From positions 109,958-173,957 of the forward strand of contig NZ_BNAH01000004.1 of NCBI RefSeq assembly GCF_014653195.1: a stretch of DNA of 64,000 nt, written 5' to 3'. A program made the position numbers and the translations under genes. Positions 18,274 to 27,799 of this stretch are shown one piece after another; within the stretch, counting starts at the first letter, position 1; every line of letters begins with the position of its first letter. Source of the DNA: Thalassotalea profundi (GTDB lineage: Bacteria > Pseudomonadota > Gammaproteobacteria > Enterobacterales > Alteromonadaceae). The notes beneath the pieces were generated by a model that was not told where the DNA came from, searched no databases, and saw nothing but the letters and a program-made list of their open reading frames with translations.

Positions 18274-20382
18274 GTGTTGTCGAATGTGGAAAATTTACCT
18301 TACAGCGAGAATATGTACAGAAGTTTATTTAAAAATACTGCTGAAGCAATGCTATTGATTAAAGAAAATAAATATATTGCTTGTAACAAAGCAACTTTGA
18401 ATATGCTTGGGCTAAATAGTGTGAAGAATATATGTTCAATTCACCCCTCTGATATTTCACCGCCTACTCAGCCTTGTGGTATGGAGTCAGAAAAAAAAGC
18501 TGAAGAGATGATGAAAATAGCTTATGAAAATGGCAAACATAGTTTCGAATGGTTACATCAAAGTTCAAGTAATGAATTCTTTCTTGTGGAGGTTATATTA
18601 ACTGTTATTGAATACAATAATGAGCAACTTCTTCATGTGGTTTGGCGAGATATTTCTACATATTATGAGATGGGTAAACGGTTAAAAATTACAGAATTAG
18701 TGTTTGAAAAAACAACGGATGCTATAATGGTAACAGACCAAGACAATATTATTATCGATGTAAATACTTCTTTTACTCATATTACCGGTTATACAAAAGA
18801 AGAAGCGATTGGCAATTTTGCTGGTTTTATGAAGTCAGGAGTTCATGATAAAAGTTTTTACCGAGGTATGTGGGAGTCTATTAATAATCATGGTTGTTGG
18901 AAAGGGCAAATTTGGGATAAACAAAAGTCGGGCATTAACTACCCTAAAACACTCAACATAAGCACAATTAAAAATAAATCAGATAGTGTCGAAAATTTTA
19001 TCGCTATATTTTCTGATTCAACAGAACGCTTAAAGTATGAAAAACGGATTGAACGACAGGCCAATTTTGATTCTTTGAGTGGCTTTCCTAACCGTAGCTT
19101 ATTACTAAGACTTCTTGAAGAAAGAATACTCATGGCGCGAGATAAAGAGAGTATGTTTGCATTAGCGTTTATTGATATTGATAGCTTTAAAATGATAAAC
19201 GATTCCAAAGGACATGCTTTTGGTGATCAAATAATCACAAAAGTAATGCAATGTATAAATAGTTGTATCGATGAAGATGATTTACTAGGTCGAATGAGTG
19301 GCGATGAATTTCTTATTATTTTTCAAACCGATCAGCCGTTAAGTGTTGTAGAGGAAAAAATTAAGAAGATTATTACTTTTTCTGAAGTTGCTATACCAAT
19401 TGATTCAAGTGATTTTTTTATCACGTTAAGCGCGGGCATCAGTTGTTTTCCTTCTGATGGGCAGGATGTCAGTTCATTAATCGCTAATGCTGATATCGCT
19501 ATGTATCATACTAAGCAAAATGGGGGAAAAAGTTATACGGTCTATGATTATCATCTCGGAAGAAAATTTCAAGATAATAACGAATTAGAAGAAGAGCTAG
19601 TACGGGCGATTAATGATCAAGTTATCACATCTTTTTATCAACCTAAGTTAGATTTGTCTACAGGAAAACTTGTTGGATGTGAGTCACTGGCTCGTTGGCA
19701 GCGCTCAAATGGAAAATATGTTCCCCCCGATCTTTTTATTGAAATAGCAGAAAAAAAACACAGAATTAATCAATTATCTACTAGTTTGTTTACGAAAACA
19801 TTCAAATCGATCTCAGACATGAATTTACCTTCTGACTTCATTACCTCAGTAAATGTATCGGCAATGGTTTTACTTGATGATAATTTTCAAAGTAATTTTA
19901 TTGAATATATTCATCAGTCAGGTTTAGCATTAAATCAAATTGAAATAGAGATAACTGAAACCTGCTTAATAAAAGATTTTGAAAAAGTAAAAAGTACCTT
20001 ATCTAGTTTGAGAAGTCAGGGCATAAAGATAGCCATTGATGATTTTGGTACTGGCTTTGCTTCGCTCAATTACTTAACACAATTGGATATAGATACCATA
20101 AAAATAGATAAGTCATTTGTTGGACAACTAGATAACAAAGGTAAATCAAATCGAGTTATTGTTGAATCAATTATTATTATGTCTCATAAATTAGGTTATA
20201 AAGTGGTGGCAGAAGGGGTTGAAACAATCAGTCAGCTAGAGATATTAAAAGAGTTAGAGTGTGATTTAGTTCAAGGTTATTTAATTTCGAAACCAGTAAA
20301 TAACTTTTTTTTCAAAAGCTTTATTAACGAGTTTGATTACATGAAAATTTTAGAATATGTAAAAAGTGACTTATTGGCGTAA
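18274..20382 (+). CDS. PAS-GGDEF-EAL cyclic-di-GMP enzyme
   Basis: A 702-residue cytoplasmic protein: two PAS-like sensors (about 10-125 and 140-250), GGDEF (260-425) and EAL (445-690). The GGDEF site reads SGDEF and lacks the upstream RxxD inhibitory site. The EAL residues look intact: ESLARW, NVSA, ITET, IDDFGTG, KIDKSFV, AEGVE. It is therefore probably a phosphodiesterase with an active or regulatory cyclase half. It uses a GTG start with GGGAG seven bases upstream. The gene follows the chemoreceptor by 63 bases, so co-expression is plausible. Confidence 0.9.
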   Translation: MLSNVENLPYSENMYRSLFKNTAEAMLLIKENKYIACNKATLNMLGLNSVKNICSIHPSDISPPTQPCGMESEKKAEEMMKIAYENGKHSFEWLHQSSSNEFFLVEVILTVIEYNNEQLLHVVWRDISTYYEMGKRLKITELVFEKTTDAIMVTDQDNIIIDVNTSFTHITGYTKEEAIGNFAGFMKSGVHDKSFYRGMWESINNHGCWKGQIWDKQKSGINYPKTLNISTIKNKSDSVENFIAIFSDSTERLKYEKRIERQANFDSLSGFPNRSLLLRLLEERILMARDKESMFALAFIDIDSFKMINDSKGHAFGDQIITKVMQCINSCIDEDDLLGRMSGDEFLIIFQTDQPLSVVEEKIKKIITFSEVAIPIDSSDFFITLSAGISCFPSDGQDVSSLIANADIAMYHTKQNGGKSYTVYDYHLGRKFQDNNELEEELVRAINDQVITSFYQPKLDLSTGKLVGCESLARWQRSNGKYVPPDLFIEIAEKKHRINQLSTSLFTKTFKSISDMNLPSDFITSVNVSAMVLLDDNFQSNFIEYIHQSGLALNQIEIEITETCLIKDFEKVKSTLSSLRSQGIKIAIDDFGTGFASLNYLTQLDIDTIKIDKSFVGQLDNKGKSNRVIVESIIIMSHKLGYKVVAEGVETISQLEILKELECDLVQGYLISKPVNNFFFKSFINEFDYMKILEYVKSDLLA

Positions 20383-20427
20383 ATAGCAACTGACAAAAGT
20401 ATATTAATGTAGGTGACTATTTACGCC
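20376..20427. terminator. Large inverted repeat between convergent genes
   Basis: Perfect 11-bp arms GGCGTAAATAG (20376-20386, overlapping the stop codon of the GGDEF-EAL gene) and CTATTTACGCC (20417-20427) enclose 30 bases between two converging genes. No T tract is seen; it may be a bidirectional transcript end or an RNA 3' stabiliser. Confidence 0.45.
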
Positions 20428-20437
20428 GATATCTATG

Positions 20438-22072
20438 TTAAGGGCGATCTTGTAAACGGCGATTCTTAAAGTCTGACTCAGCCTTCCATTTTGGCCAATC
20501 GCCATTGTTAGCAAGTTGTGTTGCTATATCAATGATTAACTCTATATCTTGTTCAACACCACCAAGCGACCAATTTTCAGAATAATCATCTGCTTCTTTA
20601 TGGTATTTATGGGTGATATATTCAGGATCGGTATCACCTAAACTCATAAATAGTAAGCTTGGTACGCCTTGTTTTGCTAGAGAAAAGTGATCAGAGCGGA
20701 AAAACAAACCGTTTTGAGGTCGTGGATCCATTTTTACTTTACGTCCTTGAGCTTTAGCAGCTTTAGCAAGGTAGTCTTCCATCTCAGATAAGCCTTTGCC
20801 ATATTGTAAAATATAGTCAACACTGTCTAACACATTCATGCCATCTATATTTAATAAAGCGACCATTTGTTTGGTCGGGATAATATCGCCATTTGCAAAT
20901 TGTTCTGAACCGATTAAACCTGTTTCTTCTGCGGTAAAATTAGCAAAAATGATTGAACGTTTAAAAGGTTTACTTTGATGCATTTTCGCCATGATTCGGG
21001 CTATTTCAACAGTGGCTGCGGTTCCTGACGCATTATCTACAGCACCATTAAAAATTTTAGGTCCGGTTTCTGTTTCACTCGTACCAAAATGATCCCAGTG
21101 TGCACTAATCACAATATATTCATCGGGGGCTTCACTACCAGTTAATTGAGCAACCACATTATGCGATTTAGCCATAGTTAACTGGTTTTCTAACGTTAAA
21201 TTAGCTGTACTTTTTAATGAAACGGCTTTGAAGTCAGGCTGTAATGCTTTTTGTTTTAACTGGTGATAATCTAAACCTGCTTGTGAAAAAACTGCTTCTG
21301 CTGCTTCCACATCGATCCAGCCCATAATTGGAATTTGTGAGGCATTTTTATTGTTATCTATTAAGGTGTATTTACTTCCTGTATTAGAGCTCTCTACCAC
21401 GCTCCATGGGTAAGCAGCTGGGGCTGTTTCATGAACTATAAATACTGCTGCAGCGCCTTGGCGAGCAGCTTCCTCATATTTATATGTCCAACGACCATAG
21501 TAGGTCATGGCATTACCAGTAAAAAGCGTGTTATCTTGGGTCGCAAAGCCAGGGTCGTTAACTAATACGACTAAGGTTTTCCCTTTAACATCAATGTCTG
21601 CAAAGTCGTTCCATTGATATTCTGGTGCATTGATACCATAACCAACAAAAATCACATCAGAATTATCGAGCTCGATAATTGGCTGAATTTGCTGAGTACG
21701 GGCAGTAAAATCACTGCCAGCATTAAAGTTTAGATCTCCAATGGTTAATGTCATTTCTTGATTTGGTGTTAATTTAGCCATTTCAACTGGTTGTAAATAT
21801 TCACCATTGAAAGCGCCAGACAATCCAATTTTCTTATACTGATCAGCTAAGTAATTGATCGTTAAAGTTTCCCCTACTGTTAAGGGGCCGCGACCTGCAA
21901 ATTTATCAGAAGCTAAAATTTTTATGTCTTGATGGATATGTTGTAAATTAACTTTTTGTTCTAAATTATCTTCAACATTGTTAGCTGTGGTTGTTTGAGT
22001 TGTATTTTCAGAGCAGGCGACAAGAGCCAGACTCAATAATAAACAGCTGGTTTTAAACTTTATCATGGGCAT
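20438..22072 (-). CDS. M28-family zinc aminopeptidase lipoprotein
   Basis: An exported metallopeptidase of about 544 residues. The start at 22072 gives MPMIKFKTSCLLLSLALVACSEN, a lipoprotein signal with lipobox VAC, and has AGGAATAAAT upstream; the open frame runs further to 22159 but that would overlap the deacetylase gene. A PA domain (about 130-290) is inserted before the M28 catalytic domain, which shows SAHWDHFG, GAVDNASGTA, TAEETGLIGSEQFA and SDHFSLAKQGVPS, covering the five metal ligands. It cleaves N-terminal residues from peptides in the periplasm. Confidence 0.88.
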   Translation of the reverse strand: MPMIKFKTSCLLLSLALVACSENTTQTTTANNVEDNLEQKVNLQHIHQDIKILASDKFAGRGPLTVGETLTINYLADQYKKIGLSGAFNGEYLQPVEMAKLTPNQEMTLTIGDLNFNAGSDFTARTQQIQPIIELDNSDVIFVGYGINAPEYQWNDFADIDVKGKTLVVLVNDPGFATQDNTLFTGNAMTYYGRWTYKYEEAARQGAAAVFIVHETAPAAYPWSVVESSNTGSKYTLIDNNKNASQIPIMGWIDVEAAEAVFSQAGLDYHQLKQKALQPDFKAVSLKSTANLTLENQLTMAKSHNVVAQLTGSEAPDEYIVISAHWDHFGTSETETGPKIFNGAVDNASGTAATVEIARIMAKMHQSKPFKRSIIFANFTAEETGLIGSEQFANGDIIPTKQMVALLNIDGMNVLDSVDYILQYGKGLSEMEDYLAKAAKAQGRKVKMDPRPQNGLFFRSDHFSLAKQGVPSLLFMSLGDTDPEYITHKYHKEADDYSENWSLGGVEQDIELIIDIATQLANNGDWPKWKAESDFKNRRLQDRP

Positions 22073-22148
22073 ATTTATTCCTAAGAATTGAATTTTTACT
22101 ATAAAGTATTCTGTAGTGAAACTAAAGGTATACAGGATAGGTGAGAGC

Positions 22149-23072
22149 TTAATTTCCAATCAAGCCTTTAATGTGTTCTACCACGCTTCTGCCTAAGGCA
22201 CTTAAAGCATAACCACCTTCTAACATAGATACTATTCTGCCTTCAGCGTAAGTATCGGCTATTATTTTTAGCTCGTCGGTGATCCAACGATAATCAGCTT
22301 CTGTTAAGCTAATACTCGACATTTCATCTTCTAGGTGAGCATCAAAGCCTGCTGAAATGAAAATTATTTGTGGTTTAAATTTATTAAGCGCGGGTAGCCA
22401 ATGCTCGGTAATTGCTTTTCTAAAATCCGGCCCTTTGCTTGTTGCCGCAAGTGGTGTATTTATAATGGGAGGAGTATCACTTTCTTGCATTTCAAAAGGA
22501 TAAAAAGGATATTGATAACTTGAGCAAAATAAGTAGCCTTCTTTATCTTTAATAATGTTTTCAGTGCCATTACCGTGATGTACGTCAAAGTCTACAATGG
22601 CAACGCGCTCTAAATTATATTTCTTTTTGGCGTATGCGGCGGCAATAGCAATATTATTGAAAAAGCAAAATCCCATACCTTTATCATATTCGGCATGATG
22701 TCCTGGGGGACGAGTAGCACAAAATGCTGCACTTAAGGTTTTATCCATCACCATATCTACAGCATTTATAGCCGCACCTGCTGATAATAGTGCCGCAGGT
22801 AACGAAGCGCTATTCATCGCTGTATCATCGTCTAAACGGAAGGTGCCTTCATTGGGCGCATTGTTAAATATATAATCAATATATTTCGGGCAATGGGCTA
22901 AATAAATTAATTCTTTATCTATTGGTGTAGCATCAATTTGCCTGACCACATATTCAAGACCACTTCTGATCAATTGGTCTTGAATTGCAGCCATACGTTT
23001 AGGACTTTCTGGGTGATAATCCCCCATTTCATGTTGACTACATTTATGATGACTTATTACACCGACCGTCAT
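22149..23072 (-). CDS. HDAC-family deacetylase (class II-like)
   Basis: A zinc-dependent amidohydrolase of the histone deacetylase/acetylpolyamine amidohydrolase superfamily, 307 residues, cytoplasmic. The catalytic set is visible: HPESPKR, RPPGHHAEYD (His125-His126), zinc ligands in DFDVHHGNGT (Asp161, His165) and SAGFDAH (Asp244), and LEGGY. Its ATG overlaps the stop of the CoA-transferase/GNAT gene by the 4 bases ATGA, implying translational coupling. The substrate could be acetylated protein lysine or a small acetylated amine; the neighbour suggests the former. Confidence 0.9.
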   Translation of the reverse strand: MTVGVISHHKCSQHEMGDYHPESPKRMAAIQDQLIRSGLEYVVRQIDATPIDKELIYLAHCPKYIDYIFNNAPNEGTFRLDDDTAMNSASLPAALLSAGAAINAVDMVMDKTLSAAFCATRPPGHHAEYDKGMGFCFFNNIAIAAAYAKKKYNLERVAIVDFDVHHGNGTENIIKDKEGYLFCSSYQYPFYPFEMQESDTPPIINTPLAATSKGPDFRKAITEHWLPALNKFKPQIIFISAGFDAHLEDEMSSISLTEADYRWITDELKIIADTYAEGRIVSMLEGGYALSALGRSVVEHIKGLIGN

Positions 23073-24946
23073 GTGTTTTCCTTCTTTTCACTAGTTTTGG
23101 TTTCTTGCGCATCGCTAAGATCAACGGCTAAGTTTATTTCGTCTAATTCTTCTGAGTAAGTGCGAATAAAGCCAGCACTTTCAAACACTTTTAGCATAGG
23201 GGCATTATCTCGTCTTACACATGCTATTAATTTATTGAGTTTTCGTATTTTGGCTATTCTTATCATTTCATTTAATAAAGCCTTTGCCATGCCTTTACCG
23301 CGTTTAGTTTCACGAATAACAAAGGCGACTTCAGCGCAATTATTACTTTCGATATAGTAATAACGTCCAACGGCATGTATTTCTTCACCTAATGCATTAC
23401 GTTGCGTAAAACAAAGCGCTAAGTCTTTATGTTGATCAACGCTAACAAGCTTGCATGAACTTTCCCTTGTCATTTGTCTAGCGTAGTGGTTATAACGCAT
23501 GATCAAGGTTTCTTTGTTATGAGAATAGAAAAATTCCTGTAATTTACGTTCATCAGCCGGACTTAATGGCCTTAACGTGTATTCTAGCTTATCAAACGTG
23601 AATTTTTTTAATTCGATAGCACCTAGTTCTGGTACTGACGTTGGACTATTGTCTTGATATGTTGGTACCCAATAATGTTTGCGTACATCTTCTAATAGTT
23701 GTTTTCTAAATTTGGGGTGAGCAATACGAATGAGTTCCAGTGCTCGCTCACGAATACTCTTGCCGATAAGTGAAGCAATACCATATTCAGTGACAATATA
23801 GCCGACATGACCTCGAGAGGTAACAACGCCACCACCTTCAGTTATATGAGCAACAATTCGAGATATTTTTCCATCTTTAGTCGTTGAAGGTAGCGCGATA
23901 ATAGGTTTTCCTCCCTTACTGAGCCAAGCACCGCGAATAAAGTCAACTTGTCCTCCAATGCCAGAATAAAATTGATATCCAATTGAATCTGAAACAACTT
24001 GTCCGGTTAAGTCGACTTCAATTGCGCTATTGATCGACACCATATTGTCATTTTTAGCAACATTGACCGGAGAATTGATATGTTCAGACGGGTAAAATTC
24101 AACATGAGGATTACCATCAACAAAGTCATACAGTCTTTGTGTACCTAAGCAAAAACTAACAACGGTTTTGCCTTTGTGAAACGTTTTTCGGCGATTGTTT
24201 ATTACTCCTGAAAGCATTAAATCAAGAATACCGTCGGTGATCATTTCACTATGAACACCTAAGTCTTTATGGTTGGCAAGATAATGTAAAACAGCAGAAG
24301 GGATTTTACCTATGCCTATTTGTATAGTTGCACCATTTTCGATAAGCATAGAAGTATACTGGCCTATTTGTTCAGATACTCTATCCATTACAGGTGCGGG
24401 AAGTTCAGGCAATTGTTGATCTACTTCAATCCAGGCATGAATTTGATTAATATGTACGAAACTGTGGCCATTAGTGCGAGGCATTTTATGATTGACTTGT
24501 GCGATTACATATTTAGCTGCTTTTACAGCCGATGAAATAATATCTACACTTACTCCTAGAGAACAGTAGCCATACTCGTCAGGTGGACTCACCATGATAA
24601 GTGCTGCGTCTAATGGCAATATATTTTCTTTAAATAGGGTAGGTATCTCAGAAATAAAGCAGGGAGTATAATCAGCACGGCCTTCAGCGACTGCTTCTCG
24701 AACATTATTACCACCGATAAAGAAAGCATTCACTTTGAATAGGTCTTGGTGTTCCGGTTTAGCCCATTTATTTTCAGATAGCGTTAATATATGTACCGCT
24801 TCAATGTCGTGCAGTTGTGCGCTGTTAGTAATTAAGTCATCAATAAGTGCATTAGGAACTGCCGCATTGGAGCCAATAAAGATACGATTACCAGATTTGA
24901 GATAATCTTGCCAACGTGTTTTTTTGCTATGACTTTGAAGTGACAT
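23069..24946 (-). CDS. Acetyl-CoA hydrolase/transferase fused to GNAT acetyltransferase
   Basis: A two-part protein of about 625 residues. The N-terminal part (1-430) is a class I CoA-transferase of the 4-hydroxybutyrate/acetate type, with the catalytic Glu in LGVHSEMITDG and the conserved INSAIEVDLTGQ. The C-terminal part (460-610) is a GNAT fold, with acetyl-CoA loop ETKRGKGMAKALL. The start is taken at 24946 (MSLQSHSKK), which has GGAA about ten bases upstream; an ATG at 24961 is in frame but has no ribosome site. Coupled by ATGA overlap to the deacetylase. Confidence 0.85.
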   Translation of the reverse strand: MSLQSHSKKTRWQDYLKSGNRIFIGSNAAVPNALIDDLITNSAQLHDIEAVHILTLSENKWAKPEHQDLFKVNAFFIGGNNVREAVAEGRADYTPCFISEIPTLFKENILPLDAALIMVSPPDEYGYCSLGVSVDIISSAVKAAKYVIAQVNHKMPRTNGHSFVHINQIHAWIEVDQQLPELPAPVMDRVSEQIGQYTSMLIENGATIQIGIGKIPSAVLHYLANHKDLGVHSEMITDGILDLMLSGVINNRRKTFHKGKTVVSFCLGTQRLYDFVDGNPHVEFYPSEHINSPVNVAKNDNMVSINSAIEVDLTGQVVSDSIGYQFYSGIGGQVDFIRGAWLSKGGKPIIALPSTTKDGKISRIVAHITEGGGVVTSRGHVGYIVTEYGIASLIGKSIRERALELIRIAHPKFRKQLLEDVRKHYWVPTYQDNSPTSVPELGAIELKKFTFDKLEYTLRPLSPADERKLQEFFYSHNKETLIMRYNHYARQMTRESSCKLVSVDQHKDLALCFTQRNALGEEIHAVGRYYYIESNNCAEVAFVIRETKRGKGMAKALLNEMIRIAKIRKLNKLIACVRRDNAPMLKVFESAGFIRTYSEELDEINLAVDLSDAQETKTSEKKENT

Positions 24947-25203
24947 AAATAAGTATTCCATAATTATATTTAACGCTATTTTGAACGTATTAAAATATCC
25001 AACTATTGATTAGAATCAAGTAGTTGAATATTTCTACTGTAAAAGCATAGTGTCAATCATAGAAAATTACACTTTATTTGTAGGTGCATCTTACGTTAAC
25101 TAGTAAATCTTTTTAATTACACCTTAGTCGAATAGTCTATGAATAAATAGTAATAAAATAGAATAACTCCGGAATGTCATTATTATTTATCTATTGAAGT
25201 AAA

Positions 25204-26544
25204 TTATAAGTTTGAATTAGCGTTTTGAATTTCTTGGGCGATACGCTGAACATCATCTAATACTCTGAGTAAATTTCCACCCCAAAGTTTTTCAATATCG
25301 CTTTCGGAGTAACCACGTTTTACTAACTCTATTGTAACGTTTTGGGTTTCCGAGGCGTCATTCCAACCGAAAACACCGCCACCTCCATCAAAATCAGAGC
25401 TAATACCTACATGTTCGATACCTATTAGCTTAACCATATAATCAATATGATCGACTAGGTCAGCTACATCAACCGGTTGAACTGTTTCACTAAGGGTGTT
25501 AATTAAAGGTTGTGATTTTTCTTTAATCAGTCCCCAATCGTTGATCATTTTTTCTTTGCCAGTTTCATCAAGAGCAGAATATGCCTTTCTGTTAAAGAGT
25601 GCTAGGCCAAGTTCATCGGCAGTTTGTTGATATATACTTTTCGCTTTTTCTTGGAATATGTTGTGCTTATCAGTATTTAAATAACTTTGAAAGGCCACTG
25701 TTTGTACAACACCGCCATTTTTCTTAAGCATTAATAACTCTTCATCATCCAAGTTACGACTATGATCATTCATTACTCGACTTGATGAATGTGAAGCAAT
25801 TACAGGCGCTTTAGAAAGTTTCATCATTTCCATATTTGCCACTTTAGAAGGATGAGAAATATCAACCATAATTCCCCACTTGTTCATTTCTTGTAATACT
25901 TCACGCCCTAAATCACTTAAGCCGTTATGTAACCATTTTTGGTCTTTATCCCCTGTATTTGAATCACTTAATTGGCTGTGACCATTATGAGCAAGCGACA
26001 TATAACGCGCGCCTAAGTCATAAAATTCTTTAACTCGGCTAACATCTGTTCCTAAAGGATAACCATTTTCAACACCTATCATGGCCACCTTTTTACCACT
26101 TTTTAGGATGCGTCTAACATCGTCTGAGGTTAGCGCTAATTCAATTTGGTCAGGGGCTATCTCTTGTGTTAAACGATGAATAGAATCAAACTTTTTCATG
26201 GCATTTGCATAAGCGTTGGCATAACCTTCTTCGGTTAATTCGCCTTGGCCTGTGTAAACAATTAGCCATGAAACGTCTAAACCGCCTTCAACCATTTTAG
26301 GGAGGTTGACCTGGCTTTTTAAGCGCATTGTGTAGTTTTTATCTTCAACAAAATTAGCATTACTAAAGTCATTATGTGTATCAAGTACAATCACACGTTT
26401 GTGTATAGCTTTGGCACGTTCAATTAATTGTGCTGTTGATTCTGTTTCTGAAACGGTTTGTGTTTTTGGGGTTTGAATATTGGTATTATCACAGCCTAGA
26501 ACAAAAGCTAAACTTAACGCGATAATTGATAATTTAAATTTCAT
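25204..26544 (-). CDS. M19 membrane dipeptidase, lipoprotein
   Basis: A zinc dipeptidase of the renal dipeptidase family, 446 residues. Residues 1-18 form a lipoprotein signal with lipobox VLGC. Metal-site motifs are LDTHNDF (HxD near residue 57), the bridging Glu in MIGVENGYPLG, VDISHPS and ASHSSSR, and SSDFDGGG near the C terminus. It hydrolyses dipeptides in the periplasm or at the outer membrane. It lies 257 bases upstream of the CoA-transferase/GNAT gene's stop-distal side and is probably transcribed separately. Confidence 0.9.
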   Translation of the reverse strand: MKFKLSIIALSLAFVLGCDNTNIQTPKTQTVSETESTAQLIERAKAIHKRVIVLDTHNDFSNANFVEDKNYTMRLKSQVNLPKMVEGGLDVSWLIVYTGQGELTEEGYANAYANAMKKFDSIHRLTQEIAPDQIELALTSDDVRRILKSGKKVAMIGVENGYPLGTDVSRVKEFYDLGARYMSLAHNGHSQLSDSNTGDKDQKWLHNGLSDLGREVLQEMNKWGIMVDISHPSKVANMEMMKLSKAPVIASHSSSRVMNDHSRNLDDEELLMLKKNGGVVQTVAFQSYLNTDKHNIFQEKAKSIYQQTADELGLALFNRKAYSALDETGKEKMINDWGLIKEKSQPLINTLSETVQPVDVADLVDHIDYMVKLIGIEHVGISSDFDGGGGVFGWNDASETQNVTIELVKRGYSESDIEKLWGGNLLRVLDDVQRIAQEIQNANSNL

Positions 26545-26715
26545 TGTTCATTCTCATTATTATTGTTAGATAAACAGCATAGAGTGTTTAGAAAATAATT
26601 ACCTACTTTTACGATGAAATAACAATAAACACTGTTGAAGCGTTCCGATTAAATACAAGCTGCTTAGTTAATTATTTGCTAAAATATAGGTATGACTCTT
26701 TAAGAATTATGACAC

Positions 26716-26874
26716 ATGAATCGTAAGAAAAAAATTAATGAAACGCTTAAAAAGCGTGCAAAAAAAGCGAATGCTAAATTACAAAAGTCCAATAAGCCTA
26801 AATATGTAAGTAAAGCAGAAAGAGCTCGGTTAGCCATTGAAAGTGCTGAGGGCAGCAACTCTTTAGAAAGCTAA
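26716..26874 (+). CDS. DUF2986 family small basic protein
   Basis: A 52-residue, very Lys/Arg/Ala-rich protein starting MNRKKKINETLKKRAKKANA and containing KPKYVSKAERARL, which is the DUF2986 pattern of Vibrio and Alteromonadales. It is likely a nucleic-acid or ribosome-associated small protein, inferred only from charge. The start lacks a strong ribosome site. The function is unknown. Confidence 0.75.
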   Translation: MNRKKKINETLKKRAKKANAKLQKSNKPKYVSKAERARLAIESAEGSNSLES

Positions 26875-27069
26875 GCATCATAATTTTTGAGTGGTGAAAA
26901 AGACTAATAACTTTTATTTTTCACAGAAAAAATTGTTTTTTATACTATTTTATAATTTTAATTTATATTAACCTTATGAAAAATAAGCTTATTTAATATC
27001 GGTTTGATTTTTGCTTTAGTCTAGTTAATTAATGAATTTATAAGAATGATAAATTAAAAAGGATTCGAG

Positions 27070-27711
27070 ATGTCTGTTACGATAGAAGATAGACCCATTG
27101 AAAGTTTACGTGAAGAAGTTATTGACCAACTGATCATGAATTATAGTCACGGAAAATTATCATATGAGGCGTTTGAGCGTCGATTAGACGTGGCAATGGC
27201 AAGCAAGAGTAATGTTGAAATTTTTGCGTTAGCTGAAGATTTAGATCTAAAAGTTGATCCTGCCTACGTAGAAAGTAAGAAAAGAGACTTTTCTACGCAA
27301 TATACTACTAAGCCCCCAGAAGAAAATGATCTCATGATTAATATTTTTGCAGGTAGTAACAGACAAGGGCGCTGGACTGTTGCCAAAGAAATTAGATCAT
27401 TAACTGTTTTTGGTGGGTCTAAAGTTGATTTTACCGATGCACAATTTAGCCAACCTGAAGTGAGAATGCGTGTTTTATGCTTGTTTGGTGGTGTTGATAT
27501 TTATGTACCTGAAAACGTTAATATAGTCTCAAAAGCATTTTGTGTTTTTGGGGGAGTTGATAATAGTGCTCCTTGTATTGCTGATAGGCATTCACCTACA
27601 ATTATCATTGAAGGTTTTGTGATGTTTGGTGGTGTAGATATTAAGGTGAAACGCACTATTAAAGAAAAATTTGTGGCCTTTGCTGATAACATGAAAAATA
27701 TGTTCAATTAG
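27070..27711 (+). CDS. DUF1707 / LiaF-like envelope-stress domain protein
   Basis: A 213-residue cytoplasmic protein with no membrane segment. Residues 8-57 are a DUF1707-type helical domain (SLREEVIDQLIMNYSHGKLSYEAFERRLD), followed from residue 90 by a LiaF C-terminal-like right-handed beta domain with the repeating FGGxxV/D pattern (VFGGSKVDF, LFGGVDIYV, VFGGVDNSA, MFGGVDIKV). In Firmicutes LiaF controls a cell-envelope stress kinase; no kinase is adjacent here, so the role is open. The Shine-Dalgarno is AAAAGGATTCGAG. Confidence 0.8.
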   Translation: MSVTIEDRPIESLREEVIDQLIMNYSHGKLSYEAFERRLDVAMASKSNVEIFALAEDLDLKVDPAYVESKKRDFSTQYTTKPPEENDLMINIFAGSNRQGRWTVAKEIRSLTVFGGSKVDFTDAQFSQPEVRMRVLCLFGGVDIYVPENVNIVSKAFCVFGGVDNSAPCIADRHSPTIIIEGFVMFGGVDIKVKRTIKEKFVAFADNMKNMFN

Positions 27712-27799
27712 CATTGCGAAAGACTCTGTTCATTAAAGTTTATTGATTTTTAGTACGATTATGAGTAATGTCTTCTGGTCTGACCAATAAGGACTTACC

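Noticed and set aside
22073..22159. N-terminal extension of the M28 peptidase (MEIKLSPILYTF...)
   Set aside because: It overlaps the deacetylase gene and destroys the lipoprotein signal; the start at 22072 has a good ribosome site.
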